From contig CM032662.1 in the NCBI GenBank assembly GCA_019095985.1, forward strand, positions 21,747,621-21,811,620: a stretch of DNA of 64,000 nt, in the 5' to 3' direction. The stretch is from Streblospio benedicti (taxonomy: Eukaryota; Annelida; Polychaeta; Spionida; Spionidae). This document shows positions 25,001 through 40,000 of the stretch, piece by piece. How positions within the stretch are numbered: position 1 is the first letter of the stretch; every line of letters begins with the position of its first letter. Below the pieces are notes generated by a model that saw only the letters and a list, made by a program, of their open reading frames with translations, did no database searches and was not told where the DNA came from. A program made the translations under genes and the position numbers.

Positions 25001-28000
25001 CTATGTGACTATGTCTTAAGGCTAAAATACTTTAATGTTGATGTCTAATAACAAGGATATGAATGGATGAATGAGCTCTGCCATTATTGCAGCTGTTTGC
25101 GTCTGGGCGACAAGAGCCAGTTTTTGGCATCTGTATGGGGAACCAGCTGACGGGGCTCGCTGCTGGGGCAAAGGCATACAAACTCCCACTTGGAAACAGG
25201 TAAATGTTTCTTTTTAATATTTTTTAAAACTCAATATCTAGTCAACAGTTGGCCAACCATCTTTAATTAACTAAAATCTTGTGAAATGGCCTCTTTGTTT
25301 TCCCTAATGCTTGATGAATTCATTTCAAACTTCTTCTCTCTCTCACATCGCTCAGGCAAGCATATTCCAGCCAAGGTAGACATAGCTGACGGGAGGTTTT
25401 TCAACCTTATCTTCAAGTGGACTTGAACCCATGACCATACTGTATTTAGTCATGCACGTTGACAGAATTCAGTTCCATTTCTGTCTACTAGAGGTCACAA
25501 CCAGCCAGTGCTGGACCTCCTTACTGGACGAGCCTTTATCACCTCACAGAACCATGGCTATGCCATCAACGAAGCCACTCTCAGCCCAGGCTGGAAACCA
25601 CTCTTTGTCAATGCTAACGACAAAACAAACGAGGTAAGAATAGATTGTAATTTTGATATACTGTAAAACTCATAATGTTAACCTATTACGGAAATCAATC
25701 AAAGCAAGGTTTAAAATGAAAACTGCTCCATGTTGTATACATTTATCAATGCTCCTATTTCACCTGTTTGGCAATGTGTAATATTCGTGTTTTGCATGTA
25801 ATTCAAATTTTAGGACATATTGATACCTGCAGGATGTTGCAAGAGATTATGAAAACTGAATTTCAATAAATTTGCATGACTGAACACAACATTCAATGGC
25901 GCCCTAATTCTGTTATGATTATTTTAGTATTTGCATTTGACTTCTTGTAATTATTGATTTTTTACATTACCCATAGCTTCCTATGGTCTAGATTCCAGAG
26001 ACTTGCTTGTATAAATGAACATTCAACAATGCCTTTTGAATAATAAAAAATGGAAAATTGAATATATACATGTATATATTTAACAAACAATACTGTGCCT
26101 GATCCTTTTTTTAACAACTCATGGCACATCATAGTAGCGTGGGAACAGCTTGCAGTTTGGATGATGGATGAGCTATAACCTTACCTGTTGTATGTTTCAG
26201 GGCATTATGCATGAGACCAAACCCATTTTCACTGCCCAGTTTCACCCAGAGGCCTGGGGAGGCCCCACAGATACACAGGTTCCTTATCTACTTTGCCAGC
26301 TTTTTAAATTTATGCCATATTGGTTTTACCATCATTCAAGTAGTTCAAAAATTGTAGAAACATCAAATCTTGGAAACTTACATTAGGAAAATCGATCACA
26401 TTTCATGATTTATATTCACCTATTATGATATTCAGGTTATGGTAATATGTGTACAGTTTTACGATTACAAATGCATTTAGATGATATGATCGCAATTGAA
26501 AAAAAACACGTGCAATTTCAGTACTTGTTTGACTACTTCATGAACATGGTGAAGAAAAAGGTCAGCCACATCTCAAGCATAGTGCAGAACCAGCCTGTGG
26601 CTCCTCCAAGACCCAAGGTACAGCATACACACCAGCCTTTTGCTACAGAAAAACTCCAAATTTATTATGGAATATCTTAATGATAATCTTACCTTAGCCA
26701 TAGGGCTCTTTCCTCTGTGTATTCGAGATAGCTGCTATTATTAATCCCTTTATTTATGTTGAACTGGTGCAAGCTATTTAATTTTTGTAGTTTCAGCCTA
26801 TATTACCGGGTACATATAATTTGAATCAACCAATAAAGTTCCTTGGAGCCTCCAAATAAAAGGTTTTTAGAATATCACAAATCTCTATAAATACTTTTTC
26901 TCTGTAACAGTTGGCATTTCCCTAAAGTACCGTATTCTGCTTGTGGTGTTGGTGCAGGTGCACAAGGTGCTGATGCTTGGGTCCGGGGGCCTTTCCATAG
27001 GCCAGGCAGGAGAGTTTGACTACTCAGGCTCCCAGGCCATCAAAGCTCTCAAGGTGGGTGGAATTTGTCTCTGGCATACACAGCATGAGCTGGAAAATAT
27101 GATGGTATCTTAGTGTAGTATACAGTATAGAATATTGAATAAACTGTCATTAAGTCACCGATTGACCCTGGTTACACTTTTACAACCAACAGTGCTGTAG
27201 TGACAGTATACATGTACATAGTATACAACTATGTGTATAATATCAGTTTAAAACAATGATGCAGATTTTCAGAGAATATCAGTGCTTGCATGCTTTCTAA
27301 ATACATGTACTTGAAAAGTAAAATGAATAATACCAATAATAATATTATTGAATAATTCATTCAAGATACATGTCTAAACAACAGGTAACAATCAGCAGTA
27401 TGGTTGCAAAGAGAATAAATCACATCAAACTAAAGAATATTTTGAGGATGGCATTATAGATATCGTGTTTTTTTCTGCAGGAAGAGAATATTGAAACTGT
27501 GCTGATGAACCCCAACATAGCATCAGTGCAAACCAATGCAGAGGGAGAGAAACAGGCTGATCAGGTAATGTCTGTTTTCTTCTCATTAAATAGTTAATAC
27601 ATGTACTCTGACAACAGATATGAAAGCTTGCTATTTAAAGGGAATGCATGCGTTTTGTGTGCTGTCCGATCTACACCATGAAGCTAGAATCATTCATTGT
27701 TTCACTCACTGCGTCATGTCTTGCCAATTCCATACCTCCAGGTGTATTTCCTGCCCATCACTGCGGAGTTTGTGGAGGAAGTGATCCAGCGAGAGCGTCC
27801 TGATGGCATTCTGCTGTCCATGGGTGGGCAGACGGCGCTCAACACAGGTGTGCAACAGGACAGTCACTGTCATGAATCAGCTTTACATGTTTTATTAACG
27901 TCTAATATTATTTGACATCATTGATCTTCTTATTAGGATAATTTTCTCTTGAAGAGAATTTAATGAGGAATGGGGATATAAACTTTCAAATTGCCAGGAT

Positions 28001-31000
28001 ATTTGTTTCTCAAAATCATCTGTACAAACCCTTGGTGTTTCTACATCAGGTGTGGAGCTGTACAAGTCTGGCGTGCTGGAGAAGTACAATGTGCAAGTTC
28101 TCGGCACTCCTGTAGAGTCGGTCATTGCTACGGAAGACAGAGAGATTTTTGCAGACAAGCTCAAAGAAATTGATGAAAAGCTTGCTCCAAGTATTGCTGT
28201 TAACTCAGTAAGTTTTGTGTTGCTCACATTAAATTCATAAAATAATTTTGAATAACATACATCGGTCATTGTTGAAGAGTTATTCATTGAAATATTTGTT
28301 AAGTGTCTATTTTGCAAGAGGATATGTGTCTATTAGTTAGCTGAAGGCGTATGTTCAGCAATACTGAGGGAAGTAAAGTTAGACACTTTAACATTGAGAA
28401 ATGTTTCTGTACTTAAAAAAATACATTTGATTTGTACAGTAACACCACCACCTTTTTTCCCCTGAAAGAATTCACATTAAACGGTTGGCTGTACTGTAGG
28501 TGTCTGGTGCGTGTGCCGCTGCACATGAGATCGGGTACCCGGTAATGGTGCGTGCCGCGTATGCGCTTGGGGGCCTGGGCTCTGGTTGGGCACCCAACGA
28601 GGACAAACTCGTGGACATCGCCACCAAGGTGAGTTGTGAGCTGGTAGGACTGAGTGAATAGGGGTGGTGTATGGCCAAGTCCATGTTTTCCTAAGACTTG
28701 TAGTATCATGTGTAAGGAGCTCATCATGGTATCTGTGAAGATAAATGGTTAGCTAGTGAACAGAACAAAGTGATGTGATACTTTACTTTTGGTTGGGTAC
28801 CGATATATATGTAAGACAATATAAGTTTCTAAAAACAAGATTTTACAATTAATTCTACAGATTCTTTAATAACTAAGAGTACTATGAGCTGCAAATGTTT
28901 TAAAAGAAATCTATTTATGGTTTTGCAGGCTCTGTCATTTTCGAACCAGTTGCTGGTGGAGAAATCTCTGCTTGGCTGGAAAGAGGTGGAATATGAAGTG
29001 GTTAGTGCCTTGATAAACTTGATAAACGTGCAGATCTCTCATGGTTTTGTAAAACATTTTAAGTTTGTGACAGCCCAATTTGTATTGATGACATGTTTTG
29101 ATTACAAGTATATAATACTTTGATTGATGAAATTGTAAGTTGATGCTAATATATATTTTCTTCTTTATTTTCTCAACCACAAAAGACAACATTTTACGAA
29201 AAGAGACCACATATTTATATGGTACACTATGTTAACAGAAATGATTATATCTTAATTGTTTTAGGTGCGTGACGCAGCCGACAACTGCATCACAGTGTGT
29301 AATATGGAGAACTTTGATCCACTGGGCGTGCACACGGGTGACTCCATCGTGGTGGCGCCCTCGCAGACGCTCTCCAACTATGAGTACCACATGCTGCGGG
29401 AAACTGCCATCAAGGTACATGAACTGTGCGCTTTCCAGCACAAAGATAAGTAAGTTTGAGGATAGGATTTATAATTCCTTGACTCAGCTACTAACATACA
29501 TGTATCGTGACATAGCATTTTTTTGTGTTGCATAACAAAACTAAGCTATTGATATTCTAACTACGAGTAATAATGTAGTCACAAGTTTGAATCTTAGTTA
29601 CAGCTCCAAGTTGTTCTAATTGACATTATGATAGAACCTCTCAATGAATAATAGTTGATATTGTATGCATTTAAAAATAAAACAATCTAGTTTTTCCCTT
29701 ATATTAAATGATCAGAGTATTTTCCAGAGTATGCTCAGGAGAGAAAGCTTCTAATCAAGTAGTAGCCAGATGATACTATCATTATTAGGTTATTTAAATT
29801 GATTATTTTCACAAAAGTGTGGGAATATGCTGTTTGTAGGTAGTGCGACACTTTGGTATTGTGGGAGAGTGCAACATTCAGTACGCTCTCCACCCAGAGT
29901 CACTTGAGTACTGCATCATTGAGATCAATGCACGTCTTTCTAGGAGTTCTGCTCTTGCTTCAAAAGCAACAGGGTATTTCTATTTCATTCTAACATTTTT
30001 GAAGAAAAAAATTAGTAATCCTTGGAGTTTTAAATCTTGTCTTTTGCACTTACACACAGAGAGCTTATATAATTTTCACTAGTTTTTATATTTCTACCAA
30101 TAATATCATTTTCCATACTCTGAGTATCTGATGTCCTGACATCTGATACTCAGAGTGATTTTCCAAGGAATGACACTCATTTTTTCAATCATCAATGATT
30201 GTTGCTGACTTTCATGATAATGTTTAGATTATTTAAGATCAAATGTCCACCTATGGGAATGTTATAGAATGATATATTTTGTTGAGATTTTGTCAATTTC
30301 AAGAGTGTTCATTTTGATAATGTATCTTTGCAGGTACCCTCTAGCCTTTATTGCAGCCAAGTTAGCACTGGGTATCCCATTACCAGAGATAAAAAATGCC
30401 ACAACACAGTCAACCACAGCCTGTTTTGAGCCCAGTCTCGACTATATAGGTAAATGTACTACTACTTACTTAAAACACTTTAAAAACACATAACATTTTG
30501 TGTACATGCAGACTTTTGATTGAATAATTTCTACTGGTAATAATTTTGAGAATAAGTGTCGTAGGAAAAAATGTTATGGATTAAAAATTAGTAGGAAAAA
30601 ATTGGTGTAAGTACAATATATCATTTTATGTGGTAGAATTCATAAATGTTGATTTGTGGGTTGCTGTGTTTTGATGTACTGGGTATTCATGGTCCTCACT
30701 GCATGTTTCAGTGACAAAGATCCCCCGCTGGGACCTGGACCGTTTCCAGCATACGTCCAAGGAGATCGGCAGTGCCATGAAGAGTGTGGGAGAGGTGAGT
30801 GGACTGTGCTGGTGGTTTGCAATACAGTAGAAAACTAATGCTGAACTCATCCTGAGATTAACCCATTCAGATATTTTGGGCGACCATGATCAATTTTGGC
30901 ACTTTTTCTTTAACATACAAGAACAGGTCCTACCATGTAGTACAACTTCAGTATTCTTTCTAGGCCTATAATCTGTTGCTATACTCTGATTCCAGGTGAT

Positions 31001-34000
31001 GGCGATCGGCCGCACATTTGAGGAGTCACTACAGAAAGCTCTGCGAATGACACATCCTTCTGTGGCCGGTTTCACATCTCGCCTCCCTGCTGGCAAGACA
31101 TACCCAGACGATTTCAATATGCGCGATAGCCTCAAAGTGCCACACAACACACGTATACACGTCATTGCTAAGGTAAATAAGAGTGTAAATGTTATTGCTA
31201 AAGTGTCAATATTAAATCCCATGTAACATCACTCCAAATTAAAAGCACCAGTACACCATTAGAAATCTACTATGTAGATAAACATGATATTGTAACACAA
31301 ATACAACATGACAAGACGGTAAGAACATGTCGCTATGGGCATCGGAAAGTTCTGTCTCGTAGTAGGATTGATGCTAGTAAACTGGTTTAAAAAGTGATGT
31401 TAAATCTACTGACCATTATGAGAAGAAATGGTACTGTTGTAGGCACTGCAGGAGGGCATGTCTGTGGAGGACATCCACGACCTCACCAACATCGACCCCT
31501 GGTTCCTGCACAAGCTGCTTCGTATTGTGCATCTCGACTATGACCTCCGCCAGTACAGAGGGTATGTGGTTGAGGTTTGAGCATGCCCTGGGTGAGGGAG
31601 AAAGGCCTTTGCATGTGAGTGTCTGTGCTGTATGTAGTAGTGTGTAAGTATGAGATGAGTGAGAGAGTGTATGTCTTTTTGATTATTTAAGACTATTTTG
31701 TTTTTGTTTGTATATATCTTACGCCCAAAGATGGTGTAGAATCCAATGTGTACTGCACAGTTTTAATGTCAGGGTCTTTCTTTTTCAGGATTGTTTATTG
31801 TAAGGTTATTTTACACAGATTTGTGTAAAGCAACTAATTGCAGTCTACTTTTGCAAATTTTAGCGGCAGTTTCAAAGATGACGTCACATTACAACATTTT
31901 AACTTGGTGAAAGATGATCAACGAACAGAGGTGGTCACATTAAAAAGGTTGTTAAATGCTACATCATAAATTACATTGGAATTGCGTAAAAATAGTCTAT
32001 ATATAAAGGGTTTGTCTTTTATTACATTACAAATTGTCATTAGTGTAGTATAATTGTTTGCATAATCTTGTCCATTTTAACATTTTGTTGAAATAACTCC
32101 CAAGATTTTTCATGTGAGGTGTGTTATGTATTTATTGTTTATAATGTAATTAGAATCTTTTTTATCAATAAAGAGTACATACACATTTGAAATCTGATAG
32201 GTGCTGGAGAACCATGGGGATGCAAGTGAACATTTGGCCTTTGATAATGCGCGTGTAAAATAGTTATTGTTTTCAACAATTAGAGCAGTAAATTTCTCAT
32301 TTGCATTTATGTACAATAGAATTTTGTTGCTTTCCAACATCCTTTTTAATCGGGCCGGGTGCATAAATAAAAAAGAAGTAGACCTAACTGTAAAGTTGTC
32401 CTCACAGCCCACAGGAAGTCATAGGCCTGTGTTATAGTTCATTGTCATATGCTCTGCTGCTCAGTGTTTTCGATCAAATACATTTAGTCAAAAACAAATG
32501 AATATGAAAATATAAAGTGCTGGCATAATCCCCGCATCAAGAATGTTTACTTTGATCCCATTTCTACAGTTGTGAGCAGGATGCACAGCCTGAACCATCA
32601 TGCTGCTATAGCTAGAGTGCATCATTTTGCAAATTTAACATGCAAAAAACCCCAAAACAATAACAAATCGTGTTTTCCTCCTTCTTCATTTTCCACTTTT
32701 ACCTCTCACCTTCATCCAATTTCCACAAATTATAGCTATCACTCTTCTGTGTTTCAACCTTGTCCCATGTTTCCATCTCTATATCGATCACCAGCTTCTA
32801 TGTGTCTCTTCCCTGAGTTTCCAGGCACGGTTATTTACCAAGTTCTCCCCTGTTTCAGTGGGTACTTTGTGGATGAAGTTCCTGTGGAGCTGATCCGCTG
32901 GGCAAAGCAGGCCGGCTTCTCTGACCGCCAGCTGGCGGGTGCAATAGGGCTGTCTGAGAGCGAGGCCAGGATGCTCCGCGTGCAGCACAAGATCAAGCCA
33001 TGGGTCAAACAGGTGTGTGGGTCAGCAGGGGGTCAAAGGGTCAGGCAGATAAGTACAAGTGGGGCGGAAATGGTTCAAGATATTAGTCAAATAGGACATT
33101 GTTGGTAATTAGTGTCCACTTATTAATAATCATTAAGTTTTAAGTTCAAATCATGGGCCTACTATGTGTGCGGGTCAAGTAATATAGAATCGTGATCCAA
33201 ACAGCTTAGTGGGATTGAGCATTCAACATTGAGACTGTGATGTAAACAACTTGTTACATTCCATCAAGGTTTACTACTTATCCTTCCATTATGCACGTAA
33301 TCTTTATCCTACAATCACACCTCTCCAAAAAACTACTCACAAGATGAAAGAACCATGTAGATGACATGAACATTCTTGTAATTGTTTCAGATCGATACAA
33401 TGGCAGCCGAATATGATGCAGTCACCAACTACCTCTATTGCTCCTACAATGGCATGGTATGCTTTCATTCAATTGTTCCTATGATATCCCAGTCTCTTCA
33501 TTATGTTTATTTGTTCACTTATAAAAATTCAAGTGTAAACTTTTACGTGATGACATAAGTACGAAAAACACATACAATGTATCAGAATAATGGTATAACC
33601 ATGATAGATACATCTCTTTTCATTTCAGAGCTTGTCATCCGATTCATTGTGATTTGTTTATTTGCTGTAGGAGCATGACGTTGCCTTTGATGAGCCCGGT
33701 GCCATGGTGATGGGCTGTGGACCCTACCACATTGGCAGCTCTGTCGAGTTTGACTGGTGTGCTGTGTCTGCTATCAGAACTCTCCGCAAGCTGGGGAAGA
33801 GGACGGTAGGTGACACTACTCATACGAAGGTTTATTTGTCAACTGTTGCGGGTGTCCGAGTTATTGGGGTAGGCAGCAGGCAGCTGTGTCTCACACCAGC
33901 TCTCCAGGTATGAGATCACACATTTCTGTGGAAGAATGGAGATTTAAAAAATCATCAATGGGTGAAACTGCACTTGTATGTAAATATTTATTGGTAGTGG

Positions 34001-37000
34001 CTAGGGAGCCGACGTCGGCTCCCTAGCCAACCCACTTTGGGTAGGCTAGGGAGCAGACATTTTTCGGCTCCCAAGCCTACCCTCAGTGTGTAAGCTAGGG
34101 AGCCGACAGAAATATCTATAATAGTTTAATAATAAATATATGAAGATTACATTTTCCTGTTATCCTATAATGAATGTTTTGGTTACAATATAGTCAACCA
34201 CTTTTTGATATATATATGATATTTGAATGAAAGATAAATTTTGATTATTCATACTGCTAAAGATGGTTATGTGGAGAGTCTAATTCGAGTAGTACTAATA
34301 AATTTCTTTCAATAAAATTGTACTTTTAGTACATAAGTTTATGTCAAGTATTTATATGGACCTATTTATATAGTTGAATTCAAGCACTATGAATACATTT
34401 TGTTTTGTTCACTGTAACTAAATGGATTAAAGATAAGTTTGGTTTATGAATTTCTTAACCAAATAATTAATCGGGTTATTGTTTCCTGAGAACATTTTAT
34501 TTGCTGAGAACTTATAAAGTGTTGCAAGTAGGACTTCCAAGAAAACAAACAAAATCAGGTAAGCAAACACTGCGAGAAAACTGTATGGCTATGTTGAGAA
34601 TGTGTTACAGGTAGCATCATGGAATCAGGAATCATATATATGAGGAAAAGGCGTGACATATACCGTAATTGATGAAGAAAATGTTGATTTTAGTAGAAAA
34701 GAAAAAAATATTTTGATGAAATTGCTTGACAATATCATACCATTGAAAGTTGCATTCACTGTTACATCCATATTAGTATGAGCAAGATGAACTATATGTA
34801 ATATTAGCATCATCTAAAATATGAAAATTTTGTATGTAATGATTTTTGAATGTCAATATTCAATGAAGTATTAAAAAGATATACATGTCTTTTTTTACAA
34901 CTGAACTGATACTTTTTGCAACATTCCATAAATTCCGGGTAAATGAATCATTATCAGCAAACAAATAACTTAATTGGTCAACTGATTAAGAGATTCACCT
35001 AACTGACTTCTAATTCAATTTAGTTACTCTGGACAAAACAACAGTCAGAGTTTGGCAAGGCACTCTGTGGTGTAAGTTGCATTGGGCAGTGTAGCCCCAA
35101 AAGGGCCGTTATACATGTGTACACAATACAGTGGTCAGGGGCAGAGCAGCAGAGAAAGATGATGATTTCCCTCAATGCCATGTATTAGTGTCAAGGATGT
35201 TGACTGACGGTGGTAGAACGCACACAATGGTGACTGACGTCATTGTTTCGTCAGTGTTTACACGCAGCTCCCTCACCATGGACAGGAAGAAGTGAAAATA
35301 AAAATAAAAGTGCATAGTTCTCATGGGATTAGAATCAGGAATAGAGACAATATATGGAGATGATATAAATATACAACATGCTAGTCTATCGGTGGCGGTG
35401 CCATACATGTATTACACGAAGCGATGTCTGCCAACTAGAATTGAACATTACTGTGAACAGACAGCTCATTGAAAATCTGCATAACGTGATGTAATAAGTG
35501 TTAACTATGTAAAAAGGTGGGGGTAGAAAGGGTGGTGGTGGTGGGGTGGGGTGGGGGGCGTCCTAGCCCCATTGCTTAAGAATGCAATTATGACGTGTTT
35601 TGTTTTCACATTTTCTTGCTTTTGGCAGTAAAAAATCTATGAACTCCAATGGGTGTAGCCCCCCCTCCGAAAACCTGGGTCTGCTAGTGGCTCGGGCAGT
35701 GTGAAAGCTTGTGATCGTAATAGTGTTTGTTGATATGTAACAGAACCGCCACCACATAACGTCCCCCACCTCTGTAACCAGATCACCCATTTAATACGAT
35801 CACCTCTCGAAGCCTTCCTAAACGGATAACACAATGAACTTGCACAAAGAGACTTTTGATAAAGAATGTTGTCTAAAATAAGTCTAGTCTGTATGAGGAG
35901 ATTGATATAATAATTTGCATATTGTACTTAATAACGATAATGTTCACTTTCCATAGGAAAGAGCCTTTAATGTTAGTTTGCATTATGACTAATTTTGAAA
36001 TTAGACGACGATGACATTTGTTCATTTAAAATAGCATTAGTAATATTGTAAGAAACAAAATAGGGGTATATGTAGATTATGTAAAGAATTATTTCAATAA
36101 GATTTATTCATTTGTTTTATTAATATAAAATACAAGCTAATCTTGAACATAATTGTAATACTTTATTTATATATACACAATCAATGTCCTCACCATGCAT
36201 ATTATATTTTACTAAAACTATAAATTCGCTATAAATTATTTATAGAAAGGATGACCAAGAGTCGTCCTTACATAATATCCCATTTTAATCATAATGACTC
36301 ACAATAGTCAATGAGTAAAAATACATAACACTATCGGGCGGCGTTCATGCAACGTAAAAGAGATTCTCCTGCCCCTACGGTTCAGCCATTGCGGTCTCAT
36401 GCATGGGTTTATTGTGTTTGTGTGTTGCCATCTTTCATCTGAAAAGTTGGTCTCTCTGGAGACCCCTCTCATTCAGCCATAAGGAAAAAGGTGCGCTTGG
36501 CGGCATCAAATTTCAACCAATCAGAGCTCTACGTTGGTTGTGCAACGAACAAAGCACACGTGGCTCATGCATATTCATGTGGTCTCCTACACAGACCTTT
36601 CGGTTTTTTGTTGACACCCGTATGCTTATCAATCGATGTAGATCTAGTAATGCATTCTTTATGTTCAGGAATGGTTAACATTAATGTTATTAAGAACATC
36701 ATAGACTAAACCATAACTCACAAATCGAAGACAAATATCGGCATTGATCAGTTGTCAAAGATTTCATCTCGAGGATTTCATAGACTCTTCATACACTTGT
36801 ACGTCAAGAATATTCTACAATGCACATAAATCACGTTGTCTCTGCTTTCCTAAATGCTTTAGTATTAATCCTGTATGATAATTAGCGTTGAACCTTTTAT
36901 ATATGGTATACACAATATTTCACTAATATTAAATTCCATCTTTTACGGCGTTATACTTAGTCGCTTGAAAACCTGTCACTCAAAAGTGCTACTGGTGACG

Positions 37001-40000
37001 TCATTGTATAATCATGAATATGCAAATTGTTTTACTTCCGCAATGGATTTCGAATGGCTGATGGCAAGGTATACATATATCTATAAAATTTGATAGATGA
37101 TACCTTGCTGTGGCAAGATGGTGTGTTGCACGCTCATAACATTGTCACCGATAGTAAGATTTTTTTTTTGCGCAGACAGAAGCATCTATTTCGCTTGCCA
37201 GTCCTATTATAAATCACATCTACGATCTGTACACCTGTTAGTGCTATAATTGCTACACAATTTAAGTACAATTTAATTGAAATAGATTTATTAGTACTAC
37301 TCAATTTAGGCTCTCAATATAACCATCTTTAACAATTTATCATAAAAATAGAATAAATATGGCCATATCATGGTTTTTCCCCAACTGGGGGAAAAATATT
37401 TTGACTGCATCACACCACATATTCATCTATGCATAAAAAGTGTGTGTCTATGTTGTTACCAGAACATTCAATATAGGATACCAGGAAAAGGTAATCTTCA
37501 TGCATGTCTTATGAACTGGTAAGATATATAGATATTTCCGTCGGCTCCCTAGCTTACACAGTGAGGGTAGGTTAGGGAGCCGAAAAATGTCGGCTCCCTA
37601 GCCTACCCACAGTCGGATCCCTAGCCACTTCCATATTTATTTGCCAGAATGTAAATGAAGCAAGAGATTTTCTGATCCATCATAATGAATATATGGACTC
37701 GGTCACTCCATTCTATCACTAATCCCACATTGTAAACCAAATAGAGTATTTGCATTAATAGCAGGGAAAAAAGTCTCAATTTATATAAGTTTTAAGTGAT
37801 TATGGTCATTGGTTTACATATGCGGTCCCAATGAAAAAACTGAAAAGTACAGTTTTTACTATCATTTCCTGGTGTTAGTGCAAATTAGCGAATTATTTTC
37901 AAAAGTATTTCATCTGTGACTGATGATTGCAGGTAGTGGTGAACTATAACCCTGAGACTGTGAGTACCGACTTTGATGAGTGTGATCGTCTCTACTTTGA
38001 GGAACTCTCCTTGGAAAGGGTGCTTGACATATACCAGGCAGAGGTAAGAATTCTCATTGTAAGAAGCACTTGTAAAAAGCAGTGAAAAACCCCGGGTGAA
38101 AAACGCATTGACAACACTTTTCCAACTAAAGAGTATTGGTTTGGAGCCAGTATTTGCCAATGAAATCACTAGTAAACTACTCTATTATGTATCGTACCAA
38201 TAGAAAGCATAGAAAACAAATTATGGTGGGATCTGAGTTTAGATCTTAAATAGTCGCCACAGATTCTCGGGAAAGAAAAAAATAAACAGAGTAATAAAGC
38301 CTCTATTAATTGTACATACATAACATTGATCAATATTCACTGAGTAGATAAGTCTAAAGTTATTGCTTTCAGGCAGCTTTAGTTTCTTTAGTACATTTCA
38401 AGGAACAAAGTAAAAGAATTTTCATCTATAGTTGAGGTGAGGCTTGCAAACAGTCTATCCATTGGCCTGGATCCACCACTGTCATTAACATTGCTCTCCC
38501 TTACATTCCAGGGCTGCTGGGGAGCGATAGTGTCTGTGGGTGGCCAGATCCCTAACAACCTGGCGCTGCCACTGTACAACAAAGGCGTCAACATCCTCGG
38601 CACGTCTGCCATCAACATTGACCGCGCCGAGGAGCGCTCTGTCTTCTCTGGCATCCTCGATATGCTCGGCATCGACCAGGCACCGTGGAGGTCCGTCAAA
38701 TCATTGGTCAGTGGAAAAAGAATGCATTTGCAACATTTGATGCCTTGGAGATTGTTGTTTTGCTCAAGTTTATAACAATTTGGTGTCTTTAATGACATAT
38801 TGATTCAATATTTGATAACGATATTAGTGGTATGCGGATTAGTGAAGGATCAAATATCACCAGCAGGAGGGGTTGATAAGATGGAAAGTGATTTTTGTAA
38901 CAATTGAATGAACCCGTCATCTTAGTAATCTTAGTAATTGTAAATTTGAGTAACACTCCAACAAAATAGTAAGAAAATGAGTAAACCGCCCTCCTACTAG
39001 AGAATGAATTGGTCCAAAACGAGAAAAAAAAGAGAGCTTAGCTATAAAAATAAAAGCTTCATGTACAATAAAAATTGAGGGACCCCACACTTTGAAGCTA
39101 CTTGAAACTGGATCCCCGTTCACTTCAGCCTATATGGTAATATTTGATCCTTCCCTCACAAGTTATGTGTAACATAGGCTGATGAATAAATTGTAAGTAA
39201 ATGAATATACATGAAAGTCAACTTGCACACTTTGTTAAGTCCCTTATCAACACTTGTGGGAAACACGGGGTTGTTTTTCCAGATGTTTTCTTGTAAGATA
39301 TAACCCTTCACGGTGTGTGCACTGCAGGCAGACGCCCTGGACTTTGCGTCAATGGTGGGCTACCCGTGCCTGCTGCGCCCATCCTTCATCCTCTCCGGCT
39401 CCGCCATGAATGTTGCCTATGGGCCGGATGAGCTCCGCGGCTTTCTCAGGGAGGCATCACAGGTAACATTGATGGGCTGGTGTTGGTACAGATTGTGTTG
39501 GATAGGGTGAACAGAACAGGTCCATTTAGTCCAGCAAATTAGTACATTTATATTTTAAAACTGCTAATGGATTCATATTTTATGCCATTAATGTGTGATG
39601 AGTTATAAAACAAAAATGTGTGATAAAAGGCATGACAATAGCCAGATTCTATTGGTTATAATATCACTTATTTGTGAACATAGATGTAATTCTATTGGCA
39701 TCATGTTTATGTTATGATTGAATAGTGGTATGACTCTTTAATTTCAAATGTAATCGAACATTATTATGACATGTATGGTTCCAATTTGTAGGTGTCTTCA
39801 GACCACCCAGTTGTGATAACCAAGTTCATTGAGGGTGCCAGAGAGTTAGAGATGGATGCTGTAGCCAGAAATGGGGAGGTGATTGACTCACAATGTCTTA
39901 AGTTTATTCATTATTTACATTTAAATGTCACTGTGTCACATATTTTGAAAACGTGTTTTAGGCTCTTGGTTGTAAATACAAATTTTAGTTAAGGCTTTTC

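Noticed and set aside
32110-32412. 100-residue minus-strand frame in a CPS intron
   Set aside because: No splice context, no motif, AT-driven composition; a chance frame.
32572-33108. 178-residue frame as a separate gene
   Set aside because: Its coding part is CPS exon 23 (32859-33012) with read-through into both introns.
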